Origin: an uncultured Oscillospiraceae bacterium
GTDB lineage: Bacteria; Bacillota; Clostridia; Oscillospirales; Oscillospiraceae
DNA length: 64,000 nt
Reading direction: 5' to 3'
Assembly: GCA_947588605.1 (NCBI GenBank)
Contig: CANPYK010000006.1
Coordinates: forward strand, 36,282-100,281
The notes under the pieces were generated by a model. The model did no database searches. It saw only the letters and a program-made list of their open reading frames with translations, and was not told the DNA's origin. Of this stretch, positions 45,084 to 54,207 are shown piece after piece (positions within the stretch are counted from its first letter, which is position 1; each line of letters opens with the position of its first letter). The translations under genes were made by a program, and so were the position numbers.

Positions 45084-45112
45084 TTGACGGCCTCTTGTGG
45101 AAAAGGTAAAAT
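45084..45112 (+). promoter_or_regulatory. Promoter of the DUF1846-holB-ricT run
   Basis: TTGACG (45084-45089), a 17-bp spacer and TAAAAT (45107-45112), about 40 bp before the chosen start. Confidence 0.65.
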
Positions 45113-45153
45113 AGAGGATGGGCCATTATAAAGAGAGAGGACCGGAGGCGCTT

Positions 45154-46638
45154 ATGAGGATCGGGTTTGATAACGGGAAATACCTGTCGCTCCAGTCGGA
45201 GAAGATCGCGGAGCGGATCGCCAAATTCGGCGGGAAGCTCTACATGGAATTCGGCGGGAAGCTTTTTGACGACTACCACGCCTCCCGGGTCCTGCCGGGG
45301 TTCGAGCCGGACAGCAAGATCAAGATGCTGGCCAACCTCCGGGACAAGGCGGAGATCGTCATTGCCGTCTGCGCCGGGGACATCGCCAAAAACAAGGTCC
45401 GGGGCGACTACGGCATCACCTACGACCTGGACGTTCTGCGGCTCATCGACGCCTTCCGGAGCTTCGACCTCTATGTGGGCAGCGTGGTCATCACCCAGTT
45501 TGCCGGACAGAGCGCCGCCGAGGCGTTCCAGAGGCGCCTGGAGGCCCTGGGCATCCGGGTCTACCGCCACTACCCCATCGAGGGCTACCCGGCGGACATT
45601 GACCGCATCGTCTCCGACGAGGGCTACGGCAAAAACGACTATATCGAGACGACCCGGCCTCTCGTTGTGGTCACCGCCCCCGGACCGGGGAGCGGCAAGA
45701 TGGCCACCTGCCTTTCCCAGCTCTACCACGACGGCAAGCGGGGCGTCCAGGCGGGGTATGCCAAGTTTGAGACATTCCCCATCTGGAACCTGCCCCTCAA
45801 GCACCCGGTGAACGTGGCCTACGAGGCCGCCACGGCGGACCTCAACGACGTCAACATGATCGACCCCTTCCACCTGGAGGCATACGGGTCCCTGGCGGTG
45901 AACTACAACCGGGACGTGGAGACCTTCCCGGTGCTGTCGGCCCTCTTCAAGCGCCTCATGGGCGGCGAGTGCCCCTACCAGTCTCCCACGGATATGGGCG
46001 TCAACATGGCCGGCTTTTGCGTGGTGGACGACGACGCCTGCCAGGAGGCGTCCCGGCGGGAGATCGTCCGCCGGTATCTGGCCGCCTGCTGCGCCCGGGT
46101 CAAGGGCCTCCCCGGCGGGGCCGACGCGGACAAGATAAAGCTCCTCATGGACACCGTGAACACCGGCGTGGAGGACCGCCCCGGCCGAGCGGAAGCCCTG
46201 AAAAAAGCGGAGGAGACCGGCGAGCCCGCCGCCTCCATCGAGCTTCCCGACGGGCGGATCGTCACGGGCAAGACCTCCCAGCTTATGGGCGCGGCCAGCG
46301 CCATGCTCTTAGACGCCCTGAAGGCCCTGGGGGGCATCGACGACAGGATACGCCTCCTTTCCCCCAGCATCCTGGAGCCCGTGCAGGACCTGAAGGTCAA
46401 CCACCTGGGCAACGTAAACCCGAGACTCCACACCGACGAGGTCCTCCTGGCCCTGTCCATCTGCGCCGTCACCAATCCCCTGGCGGAGACGGCCATGCAG
46501 CAGCTGACGAAGCTAAATGGCAGCGAGGTCCATTCCACGGTGATCCTCTCCCAGGTGGACGAAAATCTCTTGAAGAAGCTGGGTTGCAGCGTCACCTGCG
46601 AGCCGGCTTACGAGACGAACAAGCTTTATCACAAGTGA
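45154..46638 (+). CDS. DUF1846 (UPF0371) protein, 494 aa
   Basis: The family is common in Firmicutes and carries conserved FDNGKYL, MEFGGKLFDDYHASRVLPGF, and a glycine-rich PGPGSGKMATCLSQLYHD segment that resembles a phosphate-binding loop. Its biochemical role is not firmly known. I chose the ATG at 45154 because the family N-terminus (MRIGFDNGKYLS) begins there and GGAGGCG precedes it; 12 further upstream codons are poor matches. It is followed by holB after 18 bp. Confidence 0.9.
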   Translation: MRIGFDNGKYLSLQSEKIAERIAKFGGKLYMEFGGKLFDDYHASRVLPGFEPDSKIKMLANLRDKAEIVIAVCAGDIAKNKVRGDYGITYDLDVLRLIDAFRSFDLYVGSVVITQFAGQSAAEAFQRRLEALGIRVYRHYPIEGYPADIDRIVSDEGYGKNDYIETTRPLVVVTAPGPGSGKMATCLSQLYHDGKRGVQAGYAKFETFPIWNLPLKHPVNVAYEAATADLNDVNMIDPFHLEAYGSLAVNYNRDVETFPVLSALFKRLMGGECPYQSPTDMGVNMAGFCVVDDDACQEASRREIVRRYLAACCARVKGLPGGADADKIKLLMDTVNTGVEDRPGRAEALKKAEETGEPAASIELPDGRIVTGKTSQLMGAASAMLLDALKALGGIDDRIRLLSPSILEPVQDLKVNHLGNVNPRLHTDEVLLALSICAVTNPLAETAMQQLTKLNGSEVHSTVILSQVDENLLKKLGCSVTCEPAYETNKLYHK

Positions 46639-46656
46639 CGGAGTCGAGGCGGCGGT

Positions 46657-47433
46657 ATGGACCTTTCCGATTTGAGAACAAGGCTTAGCGCGGGCAAGCT
46701 CTTTCACGCCTATATCGTCACCGGCGGGAACGCCGAGACACGGGAGAGCGCGGGACAGCTCATCGCCCGGGCCGCCGTGTGCGCCGCGCCCTCCGGGGCG
46801 CCCTGCGGCGTCTGCCGGGACTGCGCCAAGGCCCTGCGGGGCGTCCACCCGGACATCGAGACGGTGGACCGCACCGCCCGGGAGCACACGGTGGATTCCC
46901 TGCGGGAGGTCCGCTCCCACGTGGCGGTGGTGCCCAACGAGGCCGCCCGGAGCGTCTTCCTCATCCGGGACGCCGACGCCATGAACGTCCCGGCCCAGAA
47001 CGCCATGCTGAAGATCTTCGAGGAGCCGCCGGCCCACGCCGTTTTCGTGCTCCTGGCGGAGAACCCCCAGCGGCTTTTGGAGACGGTGCGCTCCCGGTGC
47101 GAGACGGTGAACCTGACCCCCGCGCCCACCAAGGCCCAGAGCGAGACGGACGACGCCGCACGGGCGGTCATCGACGCTTTGTCCCGGCGGGACGACATGG
47201 CGCTCATCCGGGCGCTTTTACCCGTGGACAAGCTGAACCGCGAGACGGTCCCCGCCTTCCTTGAGAGCCTGCGGCGGCAGGCGGTGGACGCCTTTTCCGC
47301 CGGGAAGCTCACGGAATCGGCGGTGGAGCGGCTTTCCGAGACGCTGGACAAGGCCGACAAAATGACCGCCGTGAACGTCAGCGCCGTCCACATCGCCGCC
47401 TGGATGCTGGCGAAGCTTTGCCGCGAGGCATGA
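46657..47433 (+). CDS. holB: DNA polymerase III delta-prime subunit
   Basis: Delta-prime is a clamp-loader subunit. The 258-aa protein has the zinc module C-X8-C-X2-C-X2-C-like (CAAPSGAPCGVCRDC, about 42-56), VHPDIETVDR, and the AMLKIFEEPP motif. The P-loop region (TGGNAETRES) lacks the Walker lysine, as usual for delta-prime. It lies between the DUF1846 gene and ricT. In many Firmicutes holB is adjacent to ricT (yaaT), which supports the call. Confidence 0.92.
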   Translation: MDLSDLRTRLSAGKLFHAYIVTGGNAETRESAGQLIARAAVCAAPSGAPCGVCRDCAKALRGVHPDIETVDRTAREHTVDSLREVRSHVAVVPNEAARSVFLIRDADAMNVPAQNAMLKIFEEPPAHAVFVLLAENPQRLLETVRSRCETVNLTPAPTKAQSETDDAARAVIDALSRRDDMALIRALLPVDKLNRETVPAFLESLRRQAVDAFSAGKLTESAVERLSETLDKADKMTAVNVSAVHIAAWMLAKLCREA

Positions 47434-47471
47434 CCATAGATTTCGGCGTAAGCCGGAGAGGAGAATGACAA

Positions 47472-48677
47472 TTGACTGAGGTCATCAGTGTACGCTTTAA
47501 AAATAAGGGCAAGGTCTACTACTTCGACCCCAACGGCGTCACTGCCCAAAAGGGCGACAACGTCATCGTGGAGACCGCCAAGGGCCTGGAGTTTGCCGAG
47601 TGCGTCACCGGCAACCATGAGGTGGAGGACAACGCCGTCCACCCGCCTCTGCGCCCCGTGGAGCGCCTTGCCACCGAGGCCGACACCCGGCGCTTTGAGG
47701 AGAACCGCCGCCGGGAGCAGGAGGCCATGGAAATCTGCCGCCAGCGCATCGCCAAGCACAAGCTGGAGATGAAGCTGGTGGACGTGGAGTACAACTTCGA
47801 GGGGTCCAAGATCCTCTTCTTCTTCACCTCCGAGGGCCGCGTGGACTTCCGGGAGCTGGTGAAGGACCTGGCGGGCACCTTCAAGACCCGCATCGAGCTT
47901 CGGCAAATCGGCGTCCGGGACGAGGCCCGGATGCTGGGGGGCCTGGGCATCTGTGGCCGGCCCTTCTGTTGCGCCCAGTTTCTGGATGATTTCCAGCCCG
48001 TGTCCATCAAAATGGCCAAGACCCAGGGGCTGAGCCTCAATCCCACCAAGATCTCCGGCTCCTGCGGCCGGCTCATGTGCTGTCTCAAGTACGAGCAGGA
48101 CGCCTACGAGGAGCTGGTCCAGAGCGTCCCGAAGCTGGACGCCTTTGTGGAGACGCCGGCGGGCGTGGGGACCGTGGTGGACGTGAACCTCCTGAAGGGC
48201 ACCGTCCGGGTCCGCCTGGAGGACCAAACGGAGACGTCTATGAAGACCTTTGAGGCCGGGGAGATCACTGTCCTCGGCGGCAAGGCCAAGCGGGCGGAGT
48301 ACCTGGCGGCCCTGGCGGAGGGGAAGATCGAGCCCCCGGCCAGGACTCAACCGCGCCTTCGCCGCTCCGCCGCCTCCCGGGACGCCGCCAAAAGCGGCGC
48401 ACACGGCGCCGAACGCCGGGAGGAGACCGAGAATGCCCCCGAGCCCGAGGGCGAGGCCAAGCCCCGCCAGGGCCAGCGCCGGGGCGGTCAGAGCCAGCGC
48501 CCGCCCCGTCAGGGTCAGGACCGCCGCCAGGGCCAGTCTCAGCGCCCCCAGGGCCAGCCCAAGCCCCAGCCGGATCAGCCGGACGCCGCCTCCCGCCCCC
48601 AGCAAAGCCGCCGCAAGCGCTCCCGCCGCTCCGGCCCCCGTCCCCAGACCCCCGGCGAGTCGGAAAAAAGCGAATGA
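47472..48677 (+). CDS. ricT: PSP1-domain protein RicT (YaaT)
   Basis: RicT is a PSP1-domain component of the RicAFT (Y) complex, which in B. subtilis acts on RNA processing and sporulation/competence control. The 401-aa protein has the family blocks YYFDPNGVTAQKGDNVIVET and the Cys pairs LGICGRPFCC and SGSCGRLMCC. The C-terminal about 110 residues are an added Arg/Gln/Pro-rich low-complexity tail. The start codon is TTG at 47472; the ATG at 47465 is followed by an early in-frame stop. Codon use is like the neighbours. Confidence 0.92.
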   Translation: MTEVISVRFKNKGKVYYFDPNGVTAQKGDNVIVETAKGLEFAECVTGNHEVEDNAVHPPLRPVERLATEADTRRFEENRRREQEAMEICRQRIAKHKLEMKLVDVEYNFEGSKILFFFTSEGRVDFRELVKDLAGTFKTRIELRQIGVRDEARMLGGLGICGRPFCCAQFLDDFQPVSIKMAKTQGLSLNPTKISGSCGRLMCCLKYEQDAYEELVQSVPKLDAFVETPAGVGTVVDVNLLKGTVRVRLEDQTETSMKTFEAGEITVLGGKAKRAEYLAALAEGKIEPPARTQPRLRRSAASRDAAKSGAHGAERREETENAPEPEGEAKPRQGQRRGGQSQRPPRQGQDRRQGQSQRPQGQPKPQPDQPDAASRPQQSRRKRSRRSGPRPQTPGESEKSE

Positions 48678-48704
48678 ACCAAAAAACTTTTCCCGCCAAA
48701 GCTC

Positions 48705-48733
48705 TTGACGAACCCCGCGCGATGTGGTATGAT
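48705..48733 (+). promoter_or_regulatory. Promoter of the initiator tRNA gene
   Basis: TTGACG (48705-48710), a 17-bp spacer and TATGAT (48728-48733), 15 bp before the tRNA. Confidence 0.7.
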
Positions 48734-48748
48734 AATACCAACCCAAAT

Positions 48749-48824
<76 letters not shown>

Positions 48825-48828
48825 TGAA

Positions 48829-48860
48829 ACACCGGATTTCGTAAGAAATCCGGTGTTTTT
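48829..48860 (+). terminator. Terminator of the tRNA gene
   Basis: A 12-bp stem ACACCGGATTTC/GAAATCCGGTGT with loop GTAA, followed by TTTTTTAT. Confidence 0.88.
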
Positions 48861-48881
48861 TATAACTTTTTCGAGCGATTT

Positions 48882-49042
48882 ATACTAATATCTATTTAAA
48901 AGAAGACACCGAGCGGCGAGGATTTTTCGCGTCAGGCTTGGAAGACGCCGCAGGGAATACTGTATGTATTCCCAAGGCGGCTGACGCAGCATGACGCGAA
49001 AAAGACCGTCGCGAATGGCTCCTTTTAATTAGATATTAGTAT
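48882..49042 (-). mobile_element. MITE copy 2 (161 bp)
   Basis: The terminal inverted repeats are ATACTAATATC/GATATTAGTAT. It lies in the opposite orientation to copy 1, 20 bp beyond the tRNA terminator and just before the response-regulator gene. Confidence 0.9.
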
Positions 49043-49077
49043 AAGCATACGCAAGGCAGGAAAAATGGAGACACCCT

Positions 49078-49770
49078 ATGATGAAGCGGGGAATGAAAAT
49101 GAAAACGATCGCGATCATTGAGGATGACATTTATATCGGAGATATGCTGCGGGAAGTGCTGACGCAGGAAGGGTATTCGGTTCTTCGGGCCTATTCCGGC
49201 ACAGAAGCGCTGTATCTGCTCTCGCAAAACAAGCCGGACTTAGTCCTGCTGGATCTGATGCTGCCGGGGCTGTCAGGCGAGGAGGTCCTGCCGCGCATCG
49301 AGGGCATCCCTGTGATCGTTCTCAGCGCGAAAGTGGATGTGCGGGACAAGGTAAATCTGCTGCTCAGCGGCGCGGTGGATTACATGACCAAGCCCTTTGA
49401 CACGCAGGAGCTGCTTGCCCGTATCACCGTCCAGCTTCGCAAAGCGGAACAGCATGAGGAGGCCAAGACCATTTCCGCCGGCGATCTGGTCCTGGATACG
49501 GTGTCGCTTTCGCTGACGGTGCGGGGACAGGCTGTGAAGCTGACCCGAACAGAATACGCCATATTGAAGCTGCTGATGATGAACCCGAAGCAGGTCATTT
49601 CAAAGGGCGCGCTGCTGGACAGGATCAGCTTGGATACGCCCGATTGTACGGAGCGGTCCTTGAAACAACACATCAGTAATCTGCGCAAAAAGATGCAGAA
49701 TGTCAGCGGTGTGGACTATATTGAAACCGTATGGGGGATCGGTTTCAGACTGGCACAGGAAAAATCCTGA
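49078..49770 (+). CDS. OmpR-family response regulator of an ABC-transporter cassette
   Basis: The 230-aa regulator has a receiver domain (EDD near 15-17, Asp59 in LLDLMLP, Lys in YMTKPFD) and a C-terminal winged helix (CTERSLKQHISNLRKK, ETVWGIGFRL). The ATG at 49078 has GGAG seven bases upstream; ATGs at 49093 and 49099 are possible. It precedes the ABC ATPase, the broken permease and, beyond a MITE, a histidine kinase. Regulation of antibiotic-peptide export genes is a typical role (inference). Confidence 0.88.
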   Translation: MMKRGMKMKTIAIIEDDIYIGDMLREVLTQEGYSVLRAYSGTEALYLLSQNKPDLVLLDLMLPGLSGEEVLPRIEGIPVIVLSAKVDVRDKVNLLLSGAVDYMTKPFDTQELLARITVQLRKAEQHEEAKTISAGDLVLDTVSLSLTVRGQAVKLTRTEYAILKLLMMNPKQVISKGALLDRISLDTPDCTERSLKQHISNLRKKMQNVSGVDYIETVWGIGFRLAQEKS

Positions 49771-49847
49771 CGAAATCCTGACGTTTTTCTTGACCGCTTT
49801 CTTGACCTTTGCGTTATATGCTTAAGTCATCAAGGAGGTAAAGCACC

Positions 49848-50762
49848 ATGGATTACGTTTTACAGACAGACAGTCTGACGAAAAGATATAAACATTTTCA
49901 AGCATTGAACGGTCTAACTATGAATGTTCCCAAGGGCGCTATCTATGGATTTGTGGGGAAAAACGGCGCGGGAAAGACCACCCTGATCCGGTTGATTTGC
50001 GGATTGCAGGAGCCGACCTCCGGCGATTATACGCTGTATGGCATTCGTAACGACAGCAAGGACATTATCAAATCCCGCCGCCGCATGGGCGCGGTGGTGG
50101 AAACGGCGGCTGTCTACACGGACATGACGGCGGAGGAAAATTTAAAGGTTCAATATCTGCTCATGGGGATTCCGTCCTATCACGGGATCCCCGAGCTGCT
50201 GAAGCTGGTGGGACTGGAAAATACGGGGAAGAAGAAGGCGGGCAACTTTTCTCTGGGCATGAAACAGCGGCTTGGCATTGCGATCGCTTTGGCCGGCGAT
50301 CCTGATTTTCTCGTCCTTGACGAGCCTGTGAACGGGCTTGACCCCCAGGGGATCGTGGAAATACGGGAGCTGATCCTGAGACTGAACCGGGAACAGCAGA
50401 TCACCATTCTGATCTCCGGCCATATTTTAGATGAGCTTTCCCGTCTCGCCACCCATTACGGCATCATTGACAGCGGGCGAATGGTAAAAGAGCTCAGCGC
50501 CGAAGAACTGGAAGCCGCCTGCCGCAAGTGTACCCGCATGGAGGTAAGCGACACCGCCGTGCTTGCCCGTGTTCTGGATGCCATGGATGTGGAATATAAG
50601 ATCATCTCCGATACTACCGCGGATGTATTTTCAAAGGTCAATGTCACGCGGTTGGCCGCCGCTCTGGCAAAAGAAAACTGCGAGGTGTTGTCCATGCAGG
50701 AAAAGGACGAGAGTCTGGAGAGCTATTATATATCTTTAGTGGGAGGTGCTGACCATGCGTAA
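49848..50762 (+). CDS. ABC transporter ATP-binding protein
   Basis: The 304-aa ATPase has Walker A GKNGAGKTT (37-45), the signature NFSLGMKQRLG, and Walker B FLVLDEPVNGLDPQG. The family (BcrA-like) often exports peptide antibiotics such as bacitracin or lantibiotics. Its partner permease is broken (50755-51693), so the transporter is probably not functional as encoded. The permease ATG overlaps its stop. Confidence 0.9.
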   Translation: MDYVLQTDSLTKRYKHFQALNGLTMNVPKGAIYGFVGKNGAGKTTLIRLICGLQEPTSGDYTLYGIRNDSKDIIKSRRRMGAVVETAAVYTDMTAEENLKVQYLLMGIPSYHGIPELLKLVGLENTGKKKAGNFSLGMKQRLGIAIALAGDPDFLVLDEPVNGLDPQGIVEIRELILRLNREQQITILISGHILDELSRLATHYGIIDSGRMVKELSAEELEAACRKCTRMEVSDTAVLARVLDAMDVEYKIISDTTADVFSKVNVTRLAAALAKENCEVLSMQEKDESLESYYISLVGGADHA

Positions 50763-51693
50763 ATGTCTATCCGCTGAAATTTACCGGTGCAGGCGCAGTC
50801 CCCTGTTTTGGCTGATGCTCCTTGCCTCCGTCCTTGCCGGTGTATTTTATGGCATTGTCTCTATGAGCGGCTCCTTTGAAGATATATTCGTTGTGCCGTT
50901 GTTTGTTATTTCTGCCGCGTTTATTTCTCTGAATACGGGAAGAGAGTACACAGACAACACCATTCGCAACAAAATCATCACAGGAGCCCCCAAGACTGCC
51001 GTTCTGCTCGCCAAGCTGGTCTTCGATGTTGGGACCGGCGTCCTCTTCTGCGCCGCTTTTTTGGCTCCGTGTGTGATTATTTTGTCCTTCGGTGTCCTCT
51101 CTAAAATACCGGCATCTGTGCTTTTCTGGACATTGGCCGGCTTTGTTTTGCTCTCCGTTGTCTGGGCCGTGCTGTTTACAGTCGTCAGTATGCTAATCTC
51201 GGCAAAAGGGCGTTGGCGGCATCATAAACTTTGTCTTAATTATCGCCGTCATGCTCCTTGTCTACCAGCTGGAATCCATCCTCAGACAGCCGGAATTTAT
51301 TACCTCAACTGAATTTTCCCAGGTACAGATGACCCCGGAGGAGGTCAAGCAGATCCAAGAGGGAACATATCAGGGAAGCTATTCCCTTGCGACTGATGAA
51401 AACGGCCAGGTGACGTATTATAAATCCGTTTTCACCAATGCGGAACAAAAGCCCAATCCGAAATATGTAAAACAACCTTTCCGCGGGATCTTGACGCATC
51501 TGGACTCTATGCTCCCCAACGGCCAGATCAATGAATATGATTCATGTCTATATCATCTGGCGGTCGTCGCGCCGGAAGCTGAGCCGTTCGACAAGTACCC
51601 CGCCTGAAAACCCTTCCGCTGTATTCCTGCCTTGACATTCTTCTTTTGTCGGGCATCGGCCTGATACTATTCCGCAAAAAAGAGATTCGATAA
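50755..51693 (+). pseudogene. Frameshifted ABC-2 type permease
   Basis: The first 150 or so codons read a permease (hydrophobic segments such as LFWLMLLASVLAGVFYGIV and VLFCAAFLAPCVIILSFGVL). Near 51205-51225 the frame shifts: the continuation GGIINFVLIIAVMLLVYQ is in another frame. Near 51600 a second shift separates a last helix (LDILLLSGIGLILFRKKEIR). The total span is the expected size. Its final TAA abuts MITE copy 3. Confidence 0.85.
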
Positions 51694-51853
51694 TACTAAT
51701 ATCTATTTAAAAGAAGACACCGAGCGGCGAGGATTTTTCGTGTCAGGCAAGGAAGACGCCGCAGGGAATACTGTATGTATTCCCAAGGCGGCTGACGCAG
51801 CATGACGCGAAAAAGACCGTCGCGAATGGCTTGTTTTAATTAGATATTAGTAT
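51693..51853 (-). mobile_element. MITE copy 3 (161 bp)
   Basis: Nearly identical to copy 2 and in the same orientation. The two copies bracket the response-regulator/ABC/permease segment. The left end begins at the last base of the permease stop codon. Confidence 0.9.
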
Positions 51854-51864
51854 AAGGGGTTTTC

Positions 51865-52752
51865 ATGGAACATTTGCTTCTGCTCATCATCGGAATATTG
51901 TCGCTTGTCATCTTTGCCCTTCTGGCGAAGATCTATTACCTGCGCCGTTCCGCGCGTGAGATCGCAGAAGCGTTCCGTGACCGATTGACAGAAGATACGA
52001 ATACCCTGATCGACATTTCCTCTCGTGACCGCGCTATGCGAAAGCTGGCAGACGACATCAATTCGCAGCTTCGTCTGCTTCGCAAGGAACGTCAGCGTTA
52101 TCAACACGGTGATCTGGAACTGAAAGAGGCTGTCACCAACATTTCCCATGACCTCAGAACTCCCTTGACAGCGATCAGCGGTTATCTTGATTTATTGGAT
52201 AGAGAAGAAAAAAGCGAAAACATTCAGCGGTATCTCTCTCAAATTGAAAACAGGACGGAAGTATTAAAGTGCCTGACGGAAGAACTGTTCCGATACAGTG
52301 TCGTTTCCTCTTCGCAGACTTTGAATCCGGAGCATATAGATATTGTCCGGGCGCTGGAGGACTGTTTGCTGTCCTTCTACGCAGGTTTGCAGGAAAAGGG
52401 TATACAGCCGGAAATCGAATTGCCGGAGGAACCGATTTACCGTGAACTGGACGCGGGCGCGGTCAACCGTATTTTCTCCAATATCATCAGCAACGCGCTG
52501 AAATACTCTGACGGTGATCTATCTGTAAAGATGGATAAGAACGGATGCGTTACATTCATCAATACGGCGCACGATCTGACCGCGGTGACGGTCGGCAGAT
52601 TGTTTGACCGCTTCTACACGGTAGAAGCGAATCGCAATTCAACTGGATTGGGACTGTCTATCGCCAAGCTGCTAACAGAGCGCATGGACGGGTGTATCGA
52701 GGCGATCTATCATCATGGGAAACTGGAAATAAAGGTAAAATTTGCAGAATAG
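51865..52752 (+). CDS. Histidine kinase of the ABC cassette
   Basis: The 295-aa kinase has a single N-terminal membrane helix (LLLLIIGILSLVIFALLA, residues 4-21), no extracellular domain, the HisKA box NISHDLRTP with His95, and the catalytic ATPase domain (NRIFSNIISNALKYS, STGLGLSIAK). Kinases with no sensor domain next to ABC transporters usually sense through the transporter. Here MITE copy 3 separates it from the permease; its ATG lies 11 bp beyond the MITE end. Confidence 0.9.
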   Translation: MEHLLLLIIGILSLVIFALLAKIYYLRRSAREIAEAFRDRLTEDTNTLIDISSRDRAMRKLADDINSQLRLLRKERQRYQHGDLELKEAVTNISHDLRTPLTAISGYLDLLDREEKSENIQRYLSQIENRTEVLKCLTEELFRYSVVSSSQTLNPEHIDIVRALEDCLLSFYAGLQEKGIQPEIELPEEPIYRELDAGAVNRIFSNIISNALKYSDGDLSVKMDKNGCVTFINTAHDLTAVTVGRLFDRFYTVEANRNSTGLGLSIAKLLTERMDGCIEAIYHHGKLEIKVKFAE

Positions 52753-52757
52753 AAGAT

Positions 52758-52793
52758 CCCGTCTGATTTTATGGTATAAATCAGGCGGGGTTT
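52758..52793 (+). terminator. Terminator after the histidine kinase
   Basis: Stem CCCGTCTGATTT/AAATCAGGCGGG (one G-T pair) with loop TATGGTAT, followed by GTTTCTTT. Confidence 0.75.
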
Positions 52794-53030
52794 CTTTCCG
52801 CAAACGCCGCGTTGCGGTGTATGGCTACAACTGAATACGAATACATAGCCCTTGCTTTTCAAGGCGGTTGCAGAGCGACAAATGCTCCAAAATCGCCCCG
52901 AGGGAAATCAAGCGGCTGTCTTAATTCTCCGTTATACCGGTTCCTTCAAGGGGGCTCACAGCGAACCCGCCCCCGGTTCAGCGAAAGCGCACAGCTCCTT
53001 GGAGGGAAGGTGTAAGAAAGAATAATGCTC
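52794..53030. other. Intergenic stretch, no confident gene
   Basis: A 67-codon frame (52812-53015) is open but is rich in Ser, Arg and Gly with no ribosome binding site and no recognisable motif. It includes GGTTCCTTCAAGGGGGC, which resembles GGGTCCTTCAAGGCGGC at about 63418. I do not call a gene here. Confidence 0.5.
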
Positions 53031-53059
53031 TTGACATTGGTTTATACTTTGTATATACT
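53031..53059 (+). promoter_or_regulatory. Promoter of mazEF
   Basis: Perfect TTGACA (53031-53036), a 17-bp spacer and TATACT (53054-53059), with AGGAGG just downstream of it. Confidence 0.8.
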
Positions 53060-53079
53060 ACTTGTAGGAGGTGGCTGAG

Positions 53080-53349
53080 ATGTATGCTACGATTCAAAAG
53101 TGGGGCAACAGTCAGGGCCTGCGGATCCCCAAGACGGCCCTTGAGTCCGTGGGCCTTCGGGAGAATGACCGCGTGGAGATCGTCCAGGTCGGAAACTGCC
53201 TGCAGATCAAGGCCGCTGCCCCCCGGCAGCACCGCACGCTGGAGGAGCGCCTGACGGCGTTCTACGGGAAGGACGCGGAGGAGCTTGGCCGCATCGACAC
53301 CGAGCCCGAGGTCGACTGGGGCAAATCGGAGGGCGCGGAGGCATGGTGA
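53080..53349 (+). CDS. mazE: MazE-like antitoxin (AbrB/SpoVT domain)
   Basis: The 89-aa protein has the swapped-hairpin DNA-binding domain IQKWGNSQGLRIPKTALESVG, typical of MazE, and an acidic C-terminal toxin-binding tail. The ATG at 53080 follows AGGAGGTG at ideal spacing; a GTG three codons earlier is less likely. The stop overlaps mazF. It is expected to repress its own promoter with MazF. Confidence 0.88.
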   Translation: MYATIQKWGNSQGLRIPKTALESVGLRENDRVEIVQVGNCLQIKAAAPRQHRTLEERLTAFYGKDAEELGRIDTEPEVDWGKSEGAEAW

Positions 53350-53681
53350 GTATTTTCGAGCAGGGAGACATCGTTTATCTTGATTTCGACTCGCAATCCG
53401 GCCACGAACAGCGCGGGCGGCGTCCGGCGCTGGTGGTCAGCAACAATTTATTTAACCGCGTGAGCAGCCTCACGATGGTTTGCCCCATCACCCACACGGA
53501 CAAGGGGCACCCGTTCCACGTCCGCCTGGATGAGCGGACGAAAACAGACGGCGTTATCCTCTGCGATCAGGCGCGGATGCTGGACCTTACAAGCCGCAAC
53601 GCCTCCTTCGAGGAAAAAGCCCCGGAGGACATCACCGCCGAGGCTGTGGATCTGATCGTGGGATTTGTGGAGATGAAATAG
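53343..53681 (+). CDS. mazF: MazF-like mRNA interferase toxin
   Basis: The 112-aa toxin has the family start GDIVYLDFDSQSGHEQRGRRPALVVSN and the ICDQARMLDL-type core. MazF cleaves mRNA at short sequence motifs; specificity cannot be read here. It overlaps mazE by seven bases. It appears intact and lies between MITE copies 3 and 4. Confidence 0.9.
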   Translation: MVSIFEQGDIVYLDFDSQSGHEQRGRRPALVVSNNLFNRVSSLTMVCPITHTDKGHPFHVRLDERTKTDGVILCDQARMLDLTSRNASFEEKAPEDITAEAVDLIVGFVEMK

Positions 53682-53707
53682 CGGTCCGAAATTGCAGGGG
53701 CTAGAAT

Positions 53708-53736
53708 AAACGGCGGGGAAATTCCCCACCGTTTTC
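53708..53736 (+). terminator. Terminator after mazEF
   Basis: A stem AAACGG-C-GGGG/CCCC-A-CCGTTT with a T-run, after the mazF stop. The rest to the next MITE (53867) shows nothing I can call. Confidence 0.65.
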
Positions 53737-53866
53737 TATGTCACTCACCATGGCAACGCGCTTCTCCTGGAGCTCGCGCCGCCGAACGGTGCGGGCGTTA
53801 TCTTGGCCTCGCCCCGACAGCGGCCCGGAGGCTGTGTGTCCCAAAATAGTCTCATGCCGTATGATA

Positions 53867-54148
53867 ATACTAATATCTAATTAAAACAAGCCATTCGCGA
53901 CGGTCTTTTTCGCGTCGTTGTCGCTGAACACGCTTTGCTTCGGGCTCCCGTTGGTCGCCCATCTCGGCCCAAGAGCCGCCGCTGCGCGGCGGTTGGCCTC
54001 GAAACACGCCTGCGGGCGCAGTCAGGCGCTGTGTTCGCTCCTCCTCTCCCCAGCGGGCTTTGCCCGCCGGGGACCCCGGGGGCGTCTTCCTTGCCTGACA
54101 CGAAAAATCCTCGCCGCTCGGTGTCTTCTTTTAAATAGATATTAGTAT
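53867..54148 (+). mobile_element. MITE copy 4, expanded variant (282 bp)
   Basis: Both ends match the other copies (ATACTAATATC...GATATTAGTAT, CCGCTCGGTG near the right end), but about 120 extra bases lie in the middle. They include AAGAGCCGCCGCTGCGCGGC (53971-53990) and CGCCTGCGGGCGCAG, a block also found at 44446-44498. This suggests a nested insertion of another repeat family. Confidence 0.85.
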
Positions 54149-54207
54149 AAGATGACCTATAGAGAGACAGGGCAGACGATCCTGCTCTGACGGAATAGGA
54201 GGCGCCC

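Noticed and set aside
52812..53015. 67-codon open frame before mazEF
   Set aside because: No ribosome binding site, no recognisable motif, low-complexity Ser/Arg/Gly composition.
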